A DNA stretch of 64,000 nucleotides from Roseibium sp. Sym1 (GTDB lineage: Bacteria > Pseudomonadota > Alphaproteobacteria > Rhizobiales > Stappiaceae). The DNA lies in the NCBI RefSeq assembly GCF_027359675.1, contig NZ_CP114786.1, forward strand, positions 3,694,501 through 3,758,500. The letters run 5' to 3'. A program made the position numbers and the translations under genes. The notes below the pieces were generated by a model, which was given only the letters and a program-made list of their open reading frames with translations, ran no database searches and was not told where the DNA came from. Within the stretch, counting starts at the first letter, position 1; the number at the start of each line of letters is the position of its first letter. Below are positions 17,949-26,845 of the stretch, in pieces.

Positions 17949-18713
17949 ATGAAGGATCAGGATGCCATTGCCGTGCTCGGCGCGCTCGCACAGGATGATC
18001 GTCTGTCGGCGTTCCGGTTGCTGATGAGCGCGGGACCGCGGGGCATGCCGTCCGGAACCATCGCCGAGCGCCTCGATATTCCTCCGACCCGCATGTCGTT
18101 TCATCTGACGACCCTGGAACGTGCCGGTTTGCTCAGCACACGCAGGGACGGACGGCACATCCACTATGCGGTCGACCATGAGAGGATGAGGCATCTGCTC
18201 GCCTTTTTGGTCGAGGACTGCTGTGGCAACAATCCCGCTGTTTGCGGCTTCCCATCAGACGTATTTTCCAAGCCTGCGGGCTTTAGACAGGACACAACCA
18301 TGACCATCACCATCTACCACAATCCCAAATGCGGCACGTCCCGCAACACGCTGGAAATGATCCGCAGGACCGGCGAGGAACCGAAGGTCATCGAATACCT
18401 GAAGACACCTCCAGGCCGGGACGAGCTGGTCGACCTGATCGGCCGCATGGGGATTTCCGTGCGCGATTTGCTGAGGCAGAAGGGGACGCCCTACGACGAC
18501 CTGGGACTTGGCGAGGACAAATGGTCGGACGACGAGCTGATCGACTTCATGGTGGAGCATCCCATCCTGATCAACCGGCCGATCGTTGTCTCGGACAAGG
18601 GCGTGCGCCTGTGCCGGCCGTCTGAAAGGGTCATGGATCTCCTGCCGGGCGATATCGGTTCCTTCACCAAGGAAGACGGCGAGGTCGTCGCTTCAGGGTC
18701 TGCAAATGGGTGA
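17949..18713 (+). CDS. ArsR-ArsC fusion: arsenic-responsive repressor joined to arsenate reductase
   Basis: One 254-residue frame carries two usually separate proteins. Residues 1-100 are an ArsR/SmtB winged helix with a C-terminal metalloid site, C91, C92 and C99, like the three-cysteine site of Acidithiobacillus ArsR. From M118 (18300) a complete glutaredoxin-linked ArsC follows, with [12 protein letters not shown] (catalytic C128, R132), reducing arsenate to arsenite. No stop codon separates them, and the ATG at 18300 has no strong ribosome site, so a single fused product is favoured; internal initiation remains possible. Such arsRC fusions are known from Leptospirillum. The downstream arsH start overlaps this stop by eight bases. 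Confidence 0.85.
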   Translation: MKDQDAIAVLGALAQDDRLSAFRLLMSAGPRGMPSGTIAERLDIPPTRMSFHLTTLERAGLLSTRRDGRHIHYAVDHERMRHLLAFLVEDCCGNNPAVCGFPSDVFSKPAGFRQDTTMTITIYHNPKCGTSRNTLEMIRRTGEEPKVIEYLKTPPGRDELVDLIGRMGISVRDLLRQKGTPYDDLGLGEDKWSDDELIDFMVEHPILINRPIVVSDKGVRLCRPSERVMDLLPGDIGSFTKEDGEVVASGSANG

Positions 18714-19446
18714 CGCAGAATTGGATCTGAGCGGCCTGAGGAATGTTTCCCCGGAGGACCTGCGGCCGATAACCGGCGAACGTGTGCAGGCACCGGACGA
18801 TCTTTCCCATCCGCCGCGCATCCTGTTGCTGTACGGATCCTTGCGCGAACGGTCCTACAGCCGCTTTCTGGTTCTCGAGGCACAGCGCCTTCTTGAGGCC
18901 TTCGGAGCGGAGACGCGGATCTTCGACCCTGCGGGACTGCCTTTGCCGGACGACACCGGCGCCGACCATCCCAAGGTCGTGGAACTGCGGGAAATGTGTG
19001 CCTGGTCAGAAGGTCAGGTCTGGTGCTCCCCGGAACGGCACGGAGCCATGACGGGCGTGATGAAATCGCAGATCGACTGGATCCCGCTCAGCGTCGGCGC
19101 CATTCGTCCGACGCAGGGAAAGACACTCGCGCTGATGCAGGTTTCGGGCGGGTCGCAGTCCTTCAATGCCGTCAACCAGATGCGTGTCCTCGGTCGCTGG
19201 ATGCGCATGGTGACCGTTCCCAACCAGTCTTCGGTGCCCAAGGCCTACCAGGAATTCGAGGACGACGGCCGCATGAAGCCATCCGCGCTCTATGATCGTG
19301 TCGTGGATGTCATGGAAGAGCTGATGAAATTCACGCTTCTGGTGCGCGGCCGGTCCGAGCATCTGGTCGACCGTTATTCGGAACGCAAGGCGGATCGCCT
19401 GAAGCAGCAGGAGGCGCGCGAATCCGTCCTCGAGGCAAGCAATTGA
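18706..19446 (+). CDS. arsH: ArsH, NADPH-dependent FMN reductase of organoarsenical resistance
   Basis: A 246-residue flavoprotein with the ArsH features: the FMN phosphate loop [14 protein letters not shown] near residue 45, [22 protein letters not shown], and a C-terminal helix ([10 protein letters not shown]). ArsH oxidises trivalent methylarsenicals and acts as an NADPH:FMN oxidoreductase. It overlaps the arsRC fusion by eight bases, so the two are translated together under the arsR operator. No arsenite efflux gene (arsB or acr3) is in the window, so arsenite made by ArsC must be exported by a protein encoded elsewhere. Confidence 0.93.
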   Translation: MGDAELDLSGLRNVSPEDLRPITGERVQAPDDLSHPPRILLLYGSLRERSYSRFLVLEAQRLLEAFGAETRIFDPAGLPLPDDTGADHPKVVELREMCAWSEGQVWCSPERHGAMTGVMKSQIDWIPLSVGAIRPTQGKTLALMQVSGGSQSFNAVNQMRVLGRWMRMVTVPNQSSVPKAYQEFEDDGRMKPSALYDRVVDVMEELMKFTLLVRGRSEHLVDRYSERKADRLKQQEARESVLEASN

Positions 19447-19458
19447 CGTCTGCTCGGC

Positions 19459-21678
19459 TCAGCCTGTCGATCTGAAGGGAGCAGGTGCTCCGGCTTCCGG
19501 GGAAGCCTCCTTGCCGACGGAGCCCTGGTCCGGCTCTTCGCCCATGGCCCTGGCGCCTTGGGCGAGCTTTGGGGCAAGCTTGATCTTTGGCGGCGTGGTC
19601 ACCGTTTTGGACGCGTTTCCAAGTTGCGGAAACCAGCGGCCTCCGGAGGTGTTCAGCGGAAAAACCGGATAGGCGTTTTCGTGTTTGGCAACGGAATCGG
19701 GTTTGCCGAACATGTAACCCTGCACCAGATCACAGCCGGCAGCGCTCAAGAGGATTGCCTGTGCCTCGGTTTCCACCCCCTCCGCGGTGATCGTGACGTC
19801 AAGAGAGCGGCCGAGGCCGACGATCGATGTCACGATGGCATCCGTGCTCGTATCCTTGCCAAGATTGTGAATGAATGTCTTGTCGATCTTGATCTTGTCG
19901 AAAGGGAACAGGCTCAGATAGCTCAGGGACGAATATCCGGTGCCGAAATCGTCCATGGCGATCGAAACACCCATGTCCCGGATCTGCCTGAGCGTCTCGA
20001 TCACGGCTTCGGTGTTGGAGATCAGCAGGCTTTCGGTGATCTCGATTTCAAGCCTATGTGGATCGAGCCCGGAGGTCTGCAGGGCCTGGGCCACGCGTTT
20101 TTGGGTCTCACCCGCGATGAACTGGGCCGGTGAGACATTGACCGCGACGCGGCGGCTTGTGTCCGGCCAGAGCGCGGCCTCGAAACAGGCATGGTTGAGT
20201 ACCCATGTCCCGATTTCCTCTATGAGCCCGGTGTCTTCCGCGATCGGAATGAAAACATCCGGCCGGACCATGCCCTTTGTCGGGTGGTTCCAGCGGATCA
20301 GGGCCTCATAGCCTTTGAGGGTTCCGTCCTTCAGGGCATATTGCGGCTGATAGAGGAGCTTGAACTGGTCGAACTTGAGCGCCTTGACCAGACCTTCCTC
20401 GATTTCCTTGCGTTTCTGAGCTTCCGCGTCAAGGCCGGGCGTGTACCAGGAGAAGGTCGAACGCCCGCTGTGTTTTGCTCGATAAAGAGCCAGGTCTGCG
20501 CAATGCAAAAGACGTGAAGCGCGCCAGGACCCGTCCGTCGCGCGCGCAATGCCGATGGACAGCGAGATCTTGATGTCCTTGCCGTCGATCGTGCAGGGGG
20601 CGTCGGTTGCCGCGATCATGTCCGCGGCAAGCCGGGTCATTCGGCCCGGATCGGAAACGGAGGTCAGCATGACCGCGAATTCGTCGCCGGACAGCCGGGC
20701 AACAAGGTGGTTGCCAAACACGGCCTTCAAGCGTTCGCCGACGATCTGAAGAAACACATCGCCGATGCCGTGGCCGTGGGTGTCGTTGATGTCCTTGAAC
20801 TTGTCGACGTCAATCAGCATGACGCCGATATTGGAAGCCTTTGCCTGGGCCAGCCGAAGGGCTTCCGTCAGCCGGGCATTGAAGACCGCCCTGTTCGGCA
20901 GGCCGGTGAGCGTGTCATGATGGGCCAGAAACTGTATGTCGCGATTGGTGCGGACCTGGTCGTAGAACCGCATCCAGAGCAGGATCCCCGCAAAGACAAA
21001 CGAGACCAGACAGAGAACGCCGATTGCCGCGCTGATCGACCAGACCAGCGGCCTCAGGCTGATCAGTATGTCGCGTTGGGTCACCAGCAGCAGCAGGCCC
21101 GGGAAATTTGCCTCCGCTTCTGCCGGCCGATAGGCAACGAGCGCATTGGGGCCAAATGTGCCCAATAGGGTCATGTCCGGGATCGCCACAAGCGGTTTGC
21201 CCTCGTTCAAGGCCGCATTCGCGAGGGCAACAGTTTTAGGTGAACGCAGCAGGCCGGTCTTGTTCCAGGGGATGTCCTCCAGGGGCGTGGCGCCAGGGTG
21301 CTTGTCGGTCCCGCCCGACGGGAGGACCATGGCGGCATCCACGATCGCCGACATCTCGTTCTTCCGGTTGAACAGGGCTTTCAGGGCGTCGAGCTCCTGC
21401 CGGGGGAAAGCCGCTTGCTCATCCCTGTCGTGCGTCAGACGCAGTCCGGGTACGCTCTGCAGAGGTGCCGCCCGGCTTGCCGCGGCATGCAGTGCTTCGT
21501 CCAGCGCTGTTTCATGGGCCAGAAAGTCCTGTTCAAGTCCCCTGACGACCAGCCAATGGGTCAACAGGCGGTTGCTCGCGAAAACTCCCAGCGCCAGCAT
21601 CAGGACCAGCGACATGGATATGAAAAAAATAACAATGTTGCTTCTGACCAGGGGGATTGCCATCCGGTGAGGCGCCAT
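19459..21678 (-). CDS. membrane GGDEF-EAL c-di-GMP protein
   Basis: A 739-residue protein with TM1 (about 13-35), a ~175-residue periplasmic sensor region, TM2 (about 212-235), a GGDEF domain and an EAL domain. The cyclase motif reads SGDEF at 330-334 rather than GGDEF, which may lower or abolish cyclase activity, although some SGDEF proteins are active. The EAL domain keeps the catalytic set (EAL at 458-460, DDFGTGYSS from 576), so phosphodiesterase activity is likely. The C-terminal ~80 residues are low-complexity. It is convergent with arsH, 12 bp apart. The signal sensed is unknown. Confidence 0.9.
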   Translation of the reverse strand: MAPHRMAIPLVRSNIVIFFISMSLVLMLALGVFASNRLLTHWLVVRGLEQDFLAHETALDEALHAAASRAAPLQSVPGLRLTHDRDEQAAFPRQELDALKALFNRKNEMSAIVDAAMVLPSGGTDKHPGATPLEDIPWNKTGLLRSPKTVALANAALNEGKPLVAIPDMTLLGTFGPNALVAYRPAEAEANFPGLLLLVTQRDILISLRPLVWSISAAIGVLCLVSFVFAGILLWMRFYDQVRTNRDIQFLAHHDTLTGLPNRAVFNARLTEALRLAQAKASNIGVMLIDVDKFKDINDTHGHGIGDVFLQIVGERLKAVFGNHLVARLSGDEFAVMLTSVSDPGRMTRLAADMIAATDAPCTIDGKDIKISLSIGIARATDGSWRASRLLHCADLALYRAKHSGRSTFSWYTPGLDAEAQKRKEIEEGLVKALKFDQFKLLYQPQYALKDGTLKGYEALIRWNHPTKGMVRPDVFIPIAEDTGLIEEIGTWVLNHACFEAALWPDTSRRVAVNVSPAQFIAGETQKRVAQALQTSGLDPHRLEIEITESLLISNTEAVIETLRQIRDMGVSIAMDDFGTGYSSLSYLSLFPFDKIKIDKTFIHNLGKDTSTDAIVTSIVGLGRSLDVTITAEGVETEAQAILLSAAGCDLVQGYMFGKPDSVAKHENAYPVFPLNTSGGRWFPQLGNASKTVTTPPKIKLAPKLAQGARAMGEEPDQGSVGKEASPEAGAPAPFRSTG

Positions 21679-21921
21679 TTTGCGAACACATGTCCGAAGA
21701 AGGTAGGTCTAATTCCTTTAACCATCATGAATCGCGGCTTAAATTCGAGGGTCCGGAAGGCGTTCAGGACTGCCGGACAGGTCCCTGGGAGCCTGGTGGA
21801 AGACACGCTGCGGCCTAGTCAAACCCAAGACAGCCCGATAAAAGTCTAGGCAATTGATGATTCACGGTGTTCACGGCAGGCGCCTGCCTGATTTTCCACG
21901 CGGCCCGGATGGAGCTGATTT

Positions 21922-22614
21922 GTGAGTGTCTGGAGCAATCTCGGGGCTATTGTAAGCTCGATCGGAACCGGTGGCGCCCAGATGGTGGATCGTCTGGTGC
22001 AGCTTGTGCTTGCGCGGCCGGAAGGAACCAGCAGCGTCGGCTTCACGGTGGCAATGATTGCCTTGTCCGCAAAGATGGCAAAGGCCGACGGCGTGGTGAC
22101 CACCGACGAAATTCTGGCCTTCCGGGAGCTGTTTGACGTTCCGCCCAATGAAGAGCGCAATGTTGCCCGTCTGTTCAACCTGGCTCAGGAGGATATTGCC
22201 GGCTTTGACGTCTATGCCAAGAAACTTGCGGATCTGTTTCCCTACGACCGGAAGACCCTGTTCGACATCCTGGATGGCCTTTTTCACATTGCGAAAGCTG
22301 ACGGAGTCGTCCACGAAAGCGAAATAGGCTACCTTTCGAAGGTGGCCGAGGTCTTCGGGATCGACGATCGCGAATTCGCGAAGGTTTTGGCCAGGCATGT
22401 GCGCAAGGACGGAAATCCGTACGAGGTGCTGGGCCTGGGGCCGGAGGCCGGTGATGCGGAACTGAAGGCCCATTACCGGCGCGAGGTCCAGGAAACCCAT
22501 CCTGACCGGCTGATTGCGCGGGGTGTTCCGGAGGAGTTCGTCCGGATCGCCAATGATCGTCTGGCCGCACTGAACGAAGCCTGGGCAAAGATCTGTGCGG
22601 AAAGAGGCCTATGA
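21922..22614 (+). CDS. TerB-DnaJ (DjlA-like) co-chaperone
   Basis: A 230-residue protein combining a TerB-like helical domain (about 40-155) and a C-terminal J domain (about 165-228) with the essential HPD at 193-195. The TerB part contains two copies of AKADGVV (residues 53-59 and 124-130), the acidic metal-binding repeats of that fold. The J domain should stimulate DnaK ATPase. Unlike E. coli DjlA there is no obvious N-terminal membrane helix. The GTG start at 21922 follows GGAG. Its stop overlaps the amidase start (ATGA), and this pairing upstream of rnpB-mraZ is, as far as I recall, common in Hyphomicrobiales. Confidence 0.85.
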   Translation: MSVWSNLGAIVSSIGTGGAQMVDRLVQLVLARPEGTSSVGFTVAMIALSAKMAKADGVVTTDEILAFRELFDVPPNEERNVARLFNLAQEDIAGFDVYAKKLADLFPYDRKTLFDILDGLFHIAKADGVVHESEIGYLSKVAEVFGIDDREFAKVLARHVRKDGNPYEVLGLGPEAGDAELKAHYRREVQETHPDRLIARGVPEEFVRIANDRLAALNEAWAKICAERGL

Positions 22615-23381
22615 GCGTAGCGACCGATACGGGCGTAAAAGCGAGAATTCATCCTTCGCCCAATCATGGCCAGCGGGCCCAGGGCGCACCGATCGACATG
22701 GTTGTCCTTCACTACACGGGCATGCCGACCGCGGAAGAAGCGCTTCGAAGACTGTGCGACCCGCGCACGGAAGTCTCGGCCCATTATTTCGTCGACGAGG
22801 ACGGATCCATCCTGCAATGCGTTCCAGAGTCGCGCCGGGCCTGGCATTGCGGGCGGAGCTTCTGGAAGGGCGAGAGCGATGTCAACTCCCGCTCCATCGG
22901 CGTCGAAATTGTCAATCCGGGCCATGAACACGGCTACCGTGCGTTTCCGGACGCGCAGGTTGAAGCCGTTATCGCGCTTGTGCGCGACATCTGCGACCGC
23001 CACGGCATTCATCCGTGGATGGTCCTCGCACATTCCGACATCGCCCCGGACCGCAAGGACGACCCGGGCGAGCTGTTTCCATGGGGCCGGCTGGCGGCGG
23101 CAGGGATCGGTCTGTGGGTTGAGCCCTTTCCGCTGGGCGGAGGGGTCCTGATGCAGGAAGGTGATGCCGGCCAGCCGGTGGAGGCTTTGCAGTCCATGCT
23201 GGCACTGTATGGCTACGAAATCGATATCAACGGCAATTTCGATCTCAGGACCCGGCAGGTCGTAACCGCGTTTCAACGGCATTTCCGGCAGGAGAAGGTC
23301 GATGGAGTCGTCGACGAATCCACCATCGAGACGCTGAACACCCTGCTCAGAAGTCTGCCGACTCTGGGGTCCCGGTCTTAG
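22611..23381 (+). CDS. N-acetylmuramoyl-L-alanine amidase (AmpD/AmiD family) with peptidoglycan-binding domain
   Basis: A 256-residue zinc amidase that cleaves the MurNAc to L-Ala bond. Zinc-site residues are H34 (VLHYTG) and H141 with D151 (AHSDIAPDRKDDPGELFPW), matching E. coli AmpD H34, H154 and D164. Residues ~185-250 form a peptidoglycan-binding type 1 domain (GYEIDINGNFDLRTRQVV). No signal peptide is visible, so it may be cytosolic and recycle anhydro-muropeptides, although the cell-wall-binding domain would suit an exported enzyme. It is translationally coupled to the TerB-DnaJ gene. Confidence 0.92.
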   Translation: MSVATDTGVKARIHPSPNHGQRAQGAPIDMVVLHYTGMPTAEEALRRLCDPRTEVSAHYFVDEDGSILQCVPESRRAWHCGRSFWKGESDVNSRSIGVEIVNPGHEHGYRAFPDAQVEAVIALVRDICDRHGIHPWMVLAHSDIAPDRKDDPGELFPWGRLAAAGIGLWVEPFPLGGGVLMQEGDAGQPVEALQSMLALYGYEIDINGNFDLRTRQVVTAFQRHFRQEKVDGVVDESTIETLNTLLRSLPTLGSRS

Positions 23382-23754
23382 TCAGCAAATGCGGTCTGTC
23401 GACTTCTGCGCCTGTTGCCGGCCCGGATTGCCGCCTTGTGCTGTCGGTATTCCGCTAACAGCTGGCCGTGAATACGCACGGTCCGGAGATTTTGTTCCCG
23501 CACTGCAACATATTCGTCGAATGATTTGCCGGCAGGGGCCACAGTCTTTCTCGGGAGGGCCCATCAATCGTCAAATTGCCTGCCTTATTTCGCCATAAAC
23601 TACAGTTTCTGACAGTTATTCGCATGAAATTCCGGTAATGTTCTGTAATAAATTGAAATAATTCGTGATTGTATAGCGCCCATTTTCGTCCCATAGCTCC
23701 GTCATTTCTCCGCCCCGACTTCAACGTAACCAAAACCAAAAAGGGCTGGACTGA
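23382..23754. other. 373-bp intergenic region
   Basis: No gene is visible. An AT-rich block at about 23580-23690 contrasts with the GC-rich surroundings and is the likely promoter zone of the lytic transglycosylase gene, though no clean -35/-10 pair was found. Confidence 0.5.
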
Positions 23755-24438
23755 ATGTTACGGTCATTGAACAAACTGACTGGGGCGCTTTGCCTTTTCG
23801 CCTATGCAACGACGCTTGCCGCACCGGCGGCCATGGCGGTTGGATCAGGATCCGATCCGATCCTGCACGTGATCGACACGAGCAAACAGGCCGAGGCAGC
23901 CGACGAGAAACGGTCGGTCGGAACCGGCAATGAACCGATCCTGCATGTCATTGATGCCGACAAGCAGGCCAAGCCTGCCAAAAATTCGAAAACGGCAGCT
24001 GTGACGCGCAAGGCATCGGCCAAGAACTCCAGGTCTGCGAGCAAGCGCTCCCAGGCCGTCAGCAACGACAAATACGTGTCGCTGATCCGAAAGGCCGCGG
24101 CCAAGCACGGTGTGCCGGTCAAGATCGCCAAGGCGGTTGTTGAAGTTGAGAGCAACTTCAATCCGGGTGCACGTGGCAGCGCCGGTGAAGTCGGGCTGAT
24201 GCAGATCAAGCCGGCGACGGCGCGGGGCATCGGCTATCGTGGCTCCACCCGGGCCCTCTACGATCCGGCAACCAACCTGGAATGGGGCATGAAATATCTT
24301 GCCGGTGCGCACAAGCGCGCAGGCGGTGATCTTTGCGGCACCATCCTGCGCTACAATGCCGGTCACTACGCCAAGCGCATGAACCCGGTGAGCCGGCGCT
24401 ACTGCTCCAAGGTCAAGCGGATCCTGGCTTCCCGCTGA
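23755..24438 (+). CDS. exported lytic transglycosylase, SLT domain
   Basis: A 227-residue protein with a signal peptide (to about residue 28), a low-complexity basic linker and an SLT lytic transglycosylase domain (about 105-227). The catalytic glutamate is E132 in VEVESNFNPGA, followed by GEVGLMQIKPATARGIG and the AGAHKRAGGD and YNAGH motifs. It cleaves glycan strands to 1,6-anhydro products. The linker contains a tandem peptide repeat, PILHVID-x-x-KQA, at 35-46 and 61-72, of unknown role. It lies 373 bp after the amidase gene with its own terminator at 24472. Confidence 0.9.
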   Translation: MLRSLNKLTGALCLFAYATTLAAPAAMAVGSGSDPILHVIDTSKQAEAADEKRSVGTGNEPILHVIDADKQAKPAKNSKTAAVTRKASAKNSRSASKRSQAVSNDKYVSLIRKAAAKHGVPVKIAKAVVEVESNFNPGARGSAGEVGLMQIKPATARGIGYRGSTRALYDPATNLEWGMKYLAGAHKRAGGDLCGTILRYNAGHYAKRMNPVSRRYCSKVKRILASR

Positions 24439-24471
24439 CAACGACAAAAGGCGGTCCGTGTCGTGGGCCGG

Positions 24472-24503
24472 AAAACCCCGCTGGAGTTCCAGCGGGGTTT
24501 TTT
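24472..24503 (+). terminator. Rho-independent terminator
   Basis: AACCCCGCTGG and CCAGCGGGGTT pair around AGTT, followed by a run of T residues. It ends the lytic transglycosylase transcript and lies just before the convergent oxidase-like gene. Confidence 0.9.
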
Positions 24504-24525
24504 GTTGCCTGCGTGACCTCGCCGC

Positions 24526-25200
24526 TCAGGCGAATTTCCTGCGCGCAGCGGGAACAGACGCCGGAACCGGCGTCTTCTCCGGAACGTCCGGAGCGGCGAG
24601 AGGCTGGCCAAGTGCGGTGACAACGGGCACGACGCCGGCCCAGACATCCGTCCCGAGGTCCTCCTTGTCGTCCACCGGGCCTCCGGTGCGCACCTTGGTG
24701 CTGATATGCTCGATGTCGAAGACCAGCACGCCGGTCGCCTTGAGCTCCGTGGCCGTCATCTGCCGGCATTCGTCCCAGCGGCCCGGCAGAAGATGATCGG
24801 TGATCGCGGCCAGGGCCCTGGTTTGCAAGTCCGGGTCTTCGACCACACGGGCAGTCCCGTGCGCGATGGCGCAGCGATAGTTCACCGAATGGTGGAAGCC
24901 GGAACGGGCGACCACAAACCCGTCGATCATGGTCACTTCCAGACAGGCCGGCACGCCGCCGCCATTGGCCTTGACGATCCGCGTGGAGCTCGCGCCATGG
25001 ATGAAGAGTTGGTCGTCGATCCGCGCATAGGCCATGGGAATGACCATGGGCCGGTTTTCGTGAATGAAACCGACATGCGCAACCATGCCCGCATCCAGGA
25101 TTTCATAGGCGAGGCTGCGGTCATAGTTCCCCCGTCTCATTTGCCGGATCTTCGCATAACGCGGCAGGTCCGCTGTCTGCCGCTTTTCAATTGAGGACAT
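24526..25200 (-). CDS. pyridoxamine 5'-phosphate oxidase-family flavin protein
   Basis: A 224-residue split-barrel protein of the Pyridox_ox_2 type (MRRGNYDRSLAYEILDAGMV..., then PMVIPMAYARIDDQLFIHGA and HHSVNYRCAIAHGTAR), binding FMN or a related cofactor. These proteins are annotated as oxidoreductases or nitroreductase-like detoxifiers; the substrate is unknown. The start at 25200 follows a GGAGAC site. It diverges from a MocR regulator gene with ~80 bp between starts, the usual arrangement of a MocR regulator and its target, which links it to vitamin B6 or amine metabolism by context. The C-terminal ~35 residues are Pro/Ala-rich and poorly conserved-looking. Confidence 0.82.
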   Translation of the reverse strand: MSSIEKRQTADLPRYAKIRQMRRGNYDRSLAYEILDAGMVAHVGFIHENRPMVIPMAYARIDDQLFIHGASSTRIVKANGGGVPACLEVTMIDGFVVARSGFHHSVNYRCAIAHGTARVVEDPDLQTRALAAITDHLLPGRWDECRQMTATELKATGVLVFDIEHISTKVRTGGPVDDKEDLGTDVWAGVVPVVTALGQPLAAPDVPEKTPVPASVPAARRKFA

Positions 25201-25282
25201 GACTGTCTCCGCTCGGGTATCTGACTTGTGCTTTGCTGTTTCGGCGATAAATTGGTTCCATGAAAGAGCCGGTTTTGAAAAA

Positions 25283-26755
25283 ATGACAGATCCAGTTGCG
25301 CCGGAAGGCATTCTGACCCTCGACAGGTCAGGTGACGTGCCGCTTACCGAGCAGATTTACCGTGGTTTTCGCGAGGCGGTGCGTGCGGGGCTTTTGCCGT
25401 CGGGCACCAGGCTGCCGTCGACACGGCGGCTGGCGGAGTCGCTGGAAGTCGCCAGGAACACCGTCAACACCGCCTATGACCTTTTGCAGGCTGAAGGTGT
25501 CATTACGATCCGGGGCGGTGCTGCCCCGCGGATCGCGGAAGGCCTGCTTCCGGAGGGAGCCGGGACGGTCGCGGCAACCAGTGCCGCCGGTCCCGCACTT
25601 TCGAAGCGGGGGCGGCTGATATCCGCCAATTTGCGCGGTGAGGGCTGGTACCTGAAACCCGGCGCCTTGCAACCGGGCGCCCCGGCCCTGGACAGCTTTC
25701 CCTATGAGGAGTGGGCGAGATGCCTGCGGCGCGCAGCGAGGCACGAGCGCAGCAACGACCTGCTGTACCACAACTACAGCGGTCTTGAGATCCTCAAACA
25801 GCAGATCGTGAGCCGTCTCGCCTCCGAACGGGGCGTGCGCGCCACGCCGGAACAGATTCTGATCACCAGTGCCACGCAGGCAAGCCTGGCTCTTCTGGTG
25901 CAGGTGCTCACCGATCCCGGCGACGAGGTCTGGCTCGAGGATCCGGGGTATCTGGGAGCACGGACGGCGTTCCATGGTGCGGACCTGAAGATCAGGCCCT
26001 TGCCGACGGACGGCGAGGGGGCGGATGCGTCATCAATGGCGGCCGGTTTGCCGTCGCCAAAAATGATCTATGTCACGCCGTCTCATCAATATCCGTTGGG
26101 CGTTCGCATGCCCCTTTCCCGCCGGCTTGCTCTCCTGAAGGCGGCACGGGCGGCCGGTGCGGTGATCCTGGAGGACGACTACGACAGCGAATTCCTGTTT
26201 TCCGGCAGGCCCGTCGCCGCACTCTACGGCCTTGTCGAAGAAGGGCAGGCAATCTATCTGGGCACCTTCTCCAAGAGCCTGCTGCCGGGATTGCGGATCG
26301 CCTATTGTGTCGTTCCCAAGCATCTGGCGGCCCCCTTGACGCAGCTCATGCGCAACATGGGGTGCTCGGCCAATGTGCAGGCGCAGGCGGCGCTGGCCTG
26401 GTTCATGGACAGCGGCGCCTATCGGAAACATCTCAAGCAGATCCGCGAAATCTACCAGGAGCGCGGGAGCCTGCTTGTCGACGTGTTCAAGCGGCGCCTG
26501 GGCAACCAGCTCGAAGTCGTGCCACCGACAGGCAATGTCCAGGTTGCCATGACCTTTCGTGAGCCCGTCGACGATATTGCCGTCGCCAAAGCCATGCAGG
26601 AGAAGGGATTCGCGGTGTCCGCCCTGAGCAATTGCTATCTGGGTGAAACCCGCAAGGCGGGACTCATTGTCGGGTTTGCCGGAGCCACCAGGGACCAGAT
26701 CGACCGGGGTGCCGATGCCCTGGCGGCTCTCCTGCCGCGGCATGTCACGGGATAA
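25283..26755 (+). CDS. MocR-type regulator (GntR winged helix fused to aminotransferase fold)
   Basis: A 490-residue MocR/PdxR-family regulator. An N-terminal GntR winged helix (about 15-80) contains PLTEQIYRGFREAVRAG and LPSTRRLAESLEVARNTV. The C-terminal fold-type I aminotransferase domain contains the PLP lysine in GTFSKSLLPGLRIAY and the EDDYDSEF motif. Such regulators sense PLP or an amino-acid adduct. The ATG at 25283 is chosen because the earlier frame back to 25199 overlaps the divergent gene's start. The likely target is the divergent flavin-oxidase-like gene, plus autoregulation. Confidence 0.9.
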   Translation: MTDPVAPEGILTLDRSGDVPLTEQIYRGFREAVRAGLLPSGTRLPSTRRLAESLEVARNTVNTAYDLLQAEGVITIRGGAAPRIAEGLLPEGAGTVAATSAAGPALSKRGRLISANLRGEGWYLKPGALQPGAPALDSFPYEEWARCLRRAARHERSNDLLYHNYSGLEILKQQIVSRLASERGVRATPEQILITSATQASLALLVQVLTDPGDEVWLEDPGYLGARTAFHGADLKIRPLPTDGEGADASSMAAGLPSPKMIYVTPSHQYPLGVRMPLSRRLALLKAARAAGAVILEDDYDSEFLFSGRPVAALYGLVEEGQAIYLGTFSKSLLPGLRIAYCVVPKHLAAPLTQLMRNMGCSANVQAQAALAWFMDSGAYRKHLKQIREIYQERGSLLVDVFKRRLGNQLEVVPPTGNVQVAMTFREPVDDIAVAKAMQEKGFAVSALSNCYLGETRKAGLIVGFAGATRDQIDRGADALAALLPRHVTG

Positions 26756-26789
26756 CGGACAGTGGTTCGGCGACGCGGCTGAAAAACGA

Positions 26790-26823
26790 ACGGGGCCGGG
26801 ATGACTTACCATCCCGGCCCCGT
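26790..26823. terminator. strong bidirectional hairpin between convergent genes
   Basis: ACGGGGCCGGGATG pairs perfectly with its complement around ACTTAC, a 14-bp stem. There is no long T-run, but its position between the convergent MocR and chemoreceptor genes fits a terminator. Confidence 0.75.
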
Positions 26824-26845
26824 GATCCGTTCATTCAGTGCGGGA

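Noticed and set aside
25201..25282. MocR direct-repeat operators between the divergent genes
   Set aside because: Only loose similarities such as GGTTCC and GGTTTT were seen; no repeat clear enough to report as a site.
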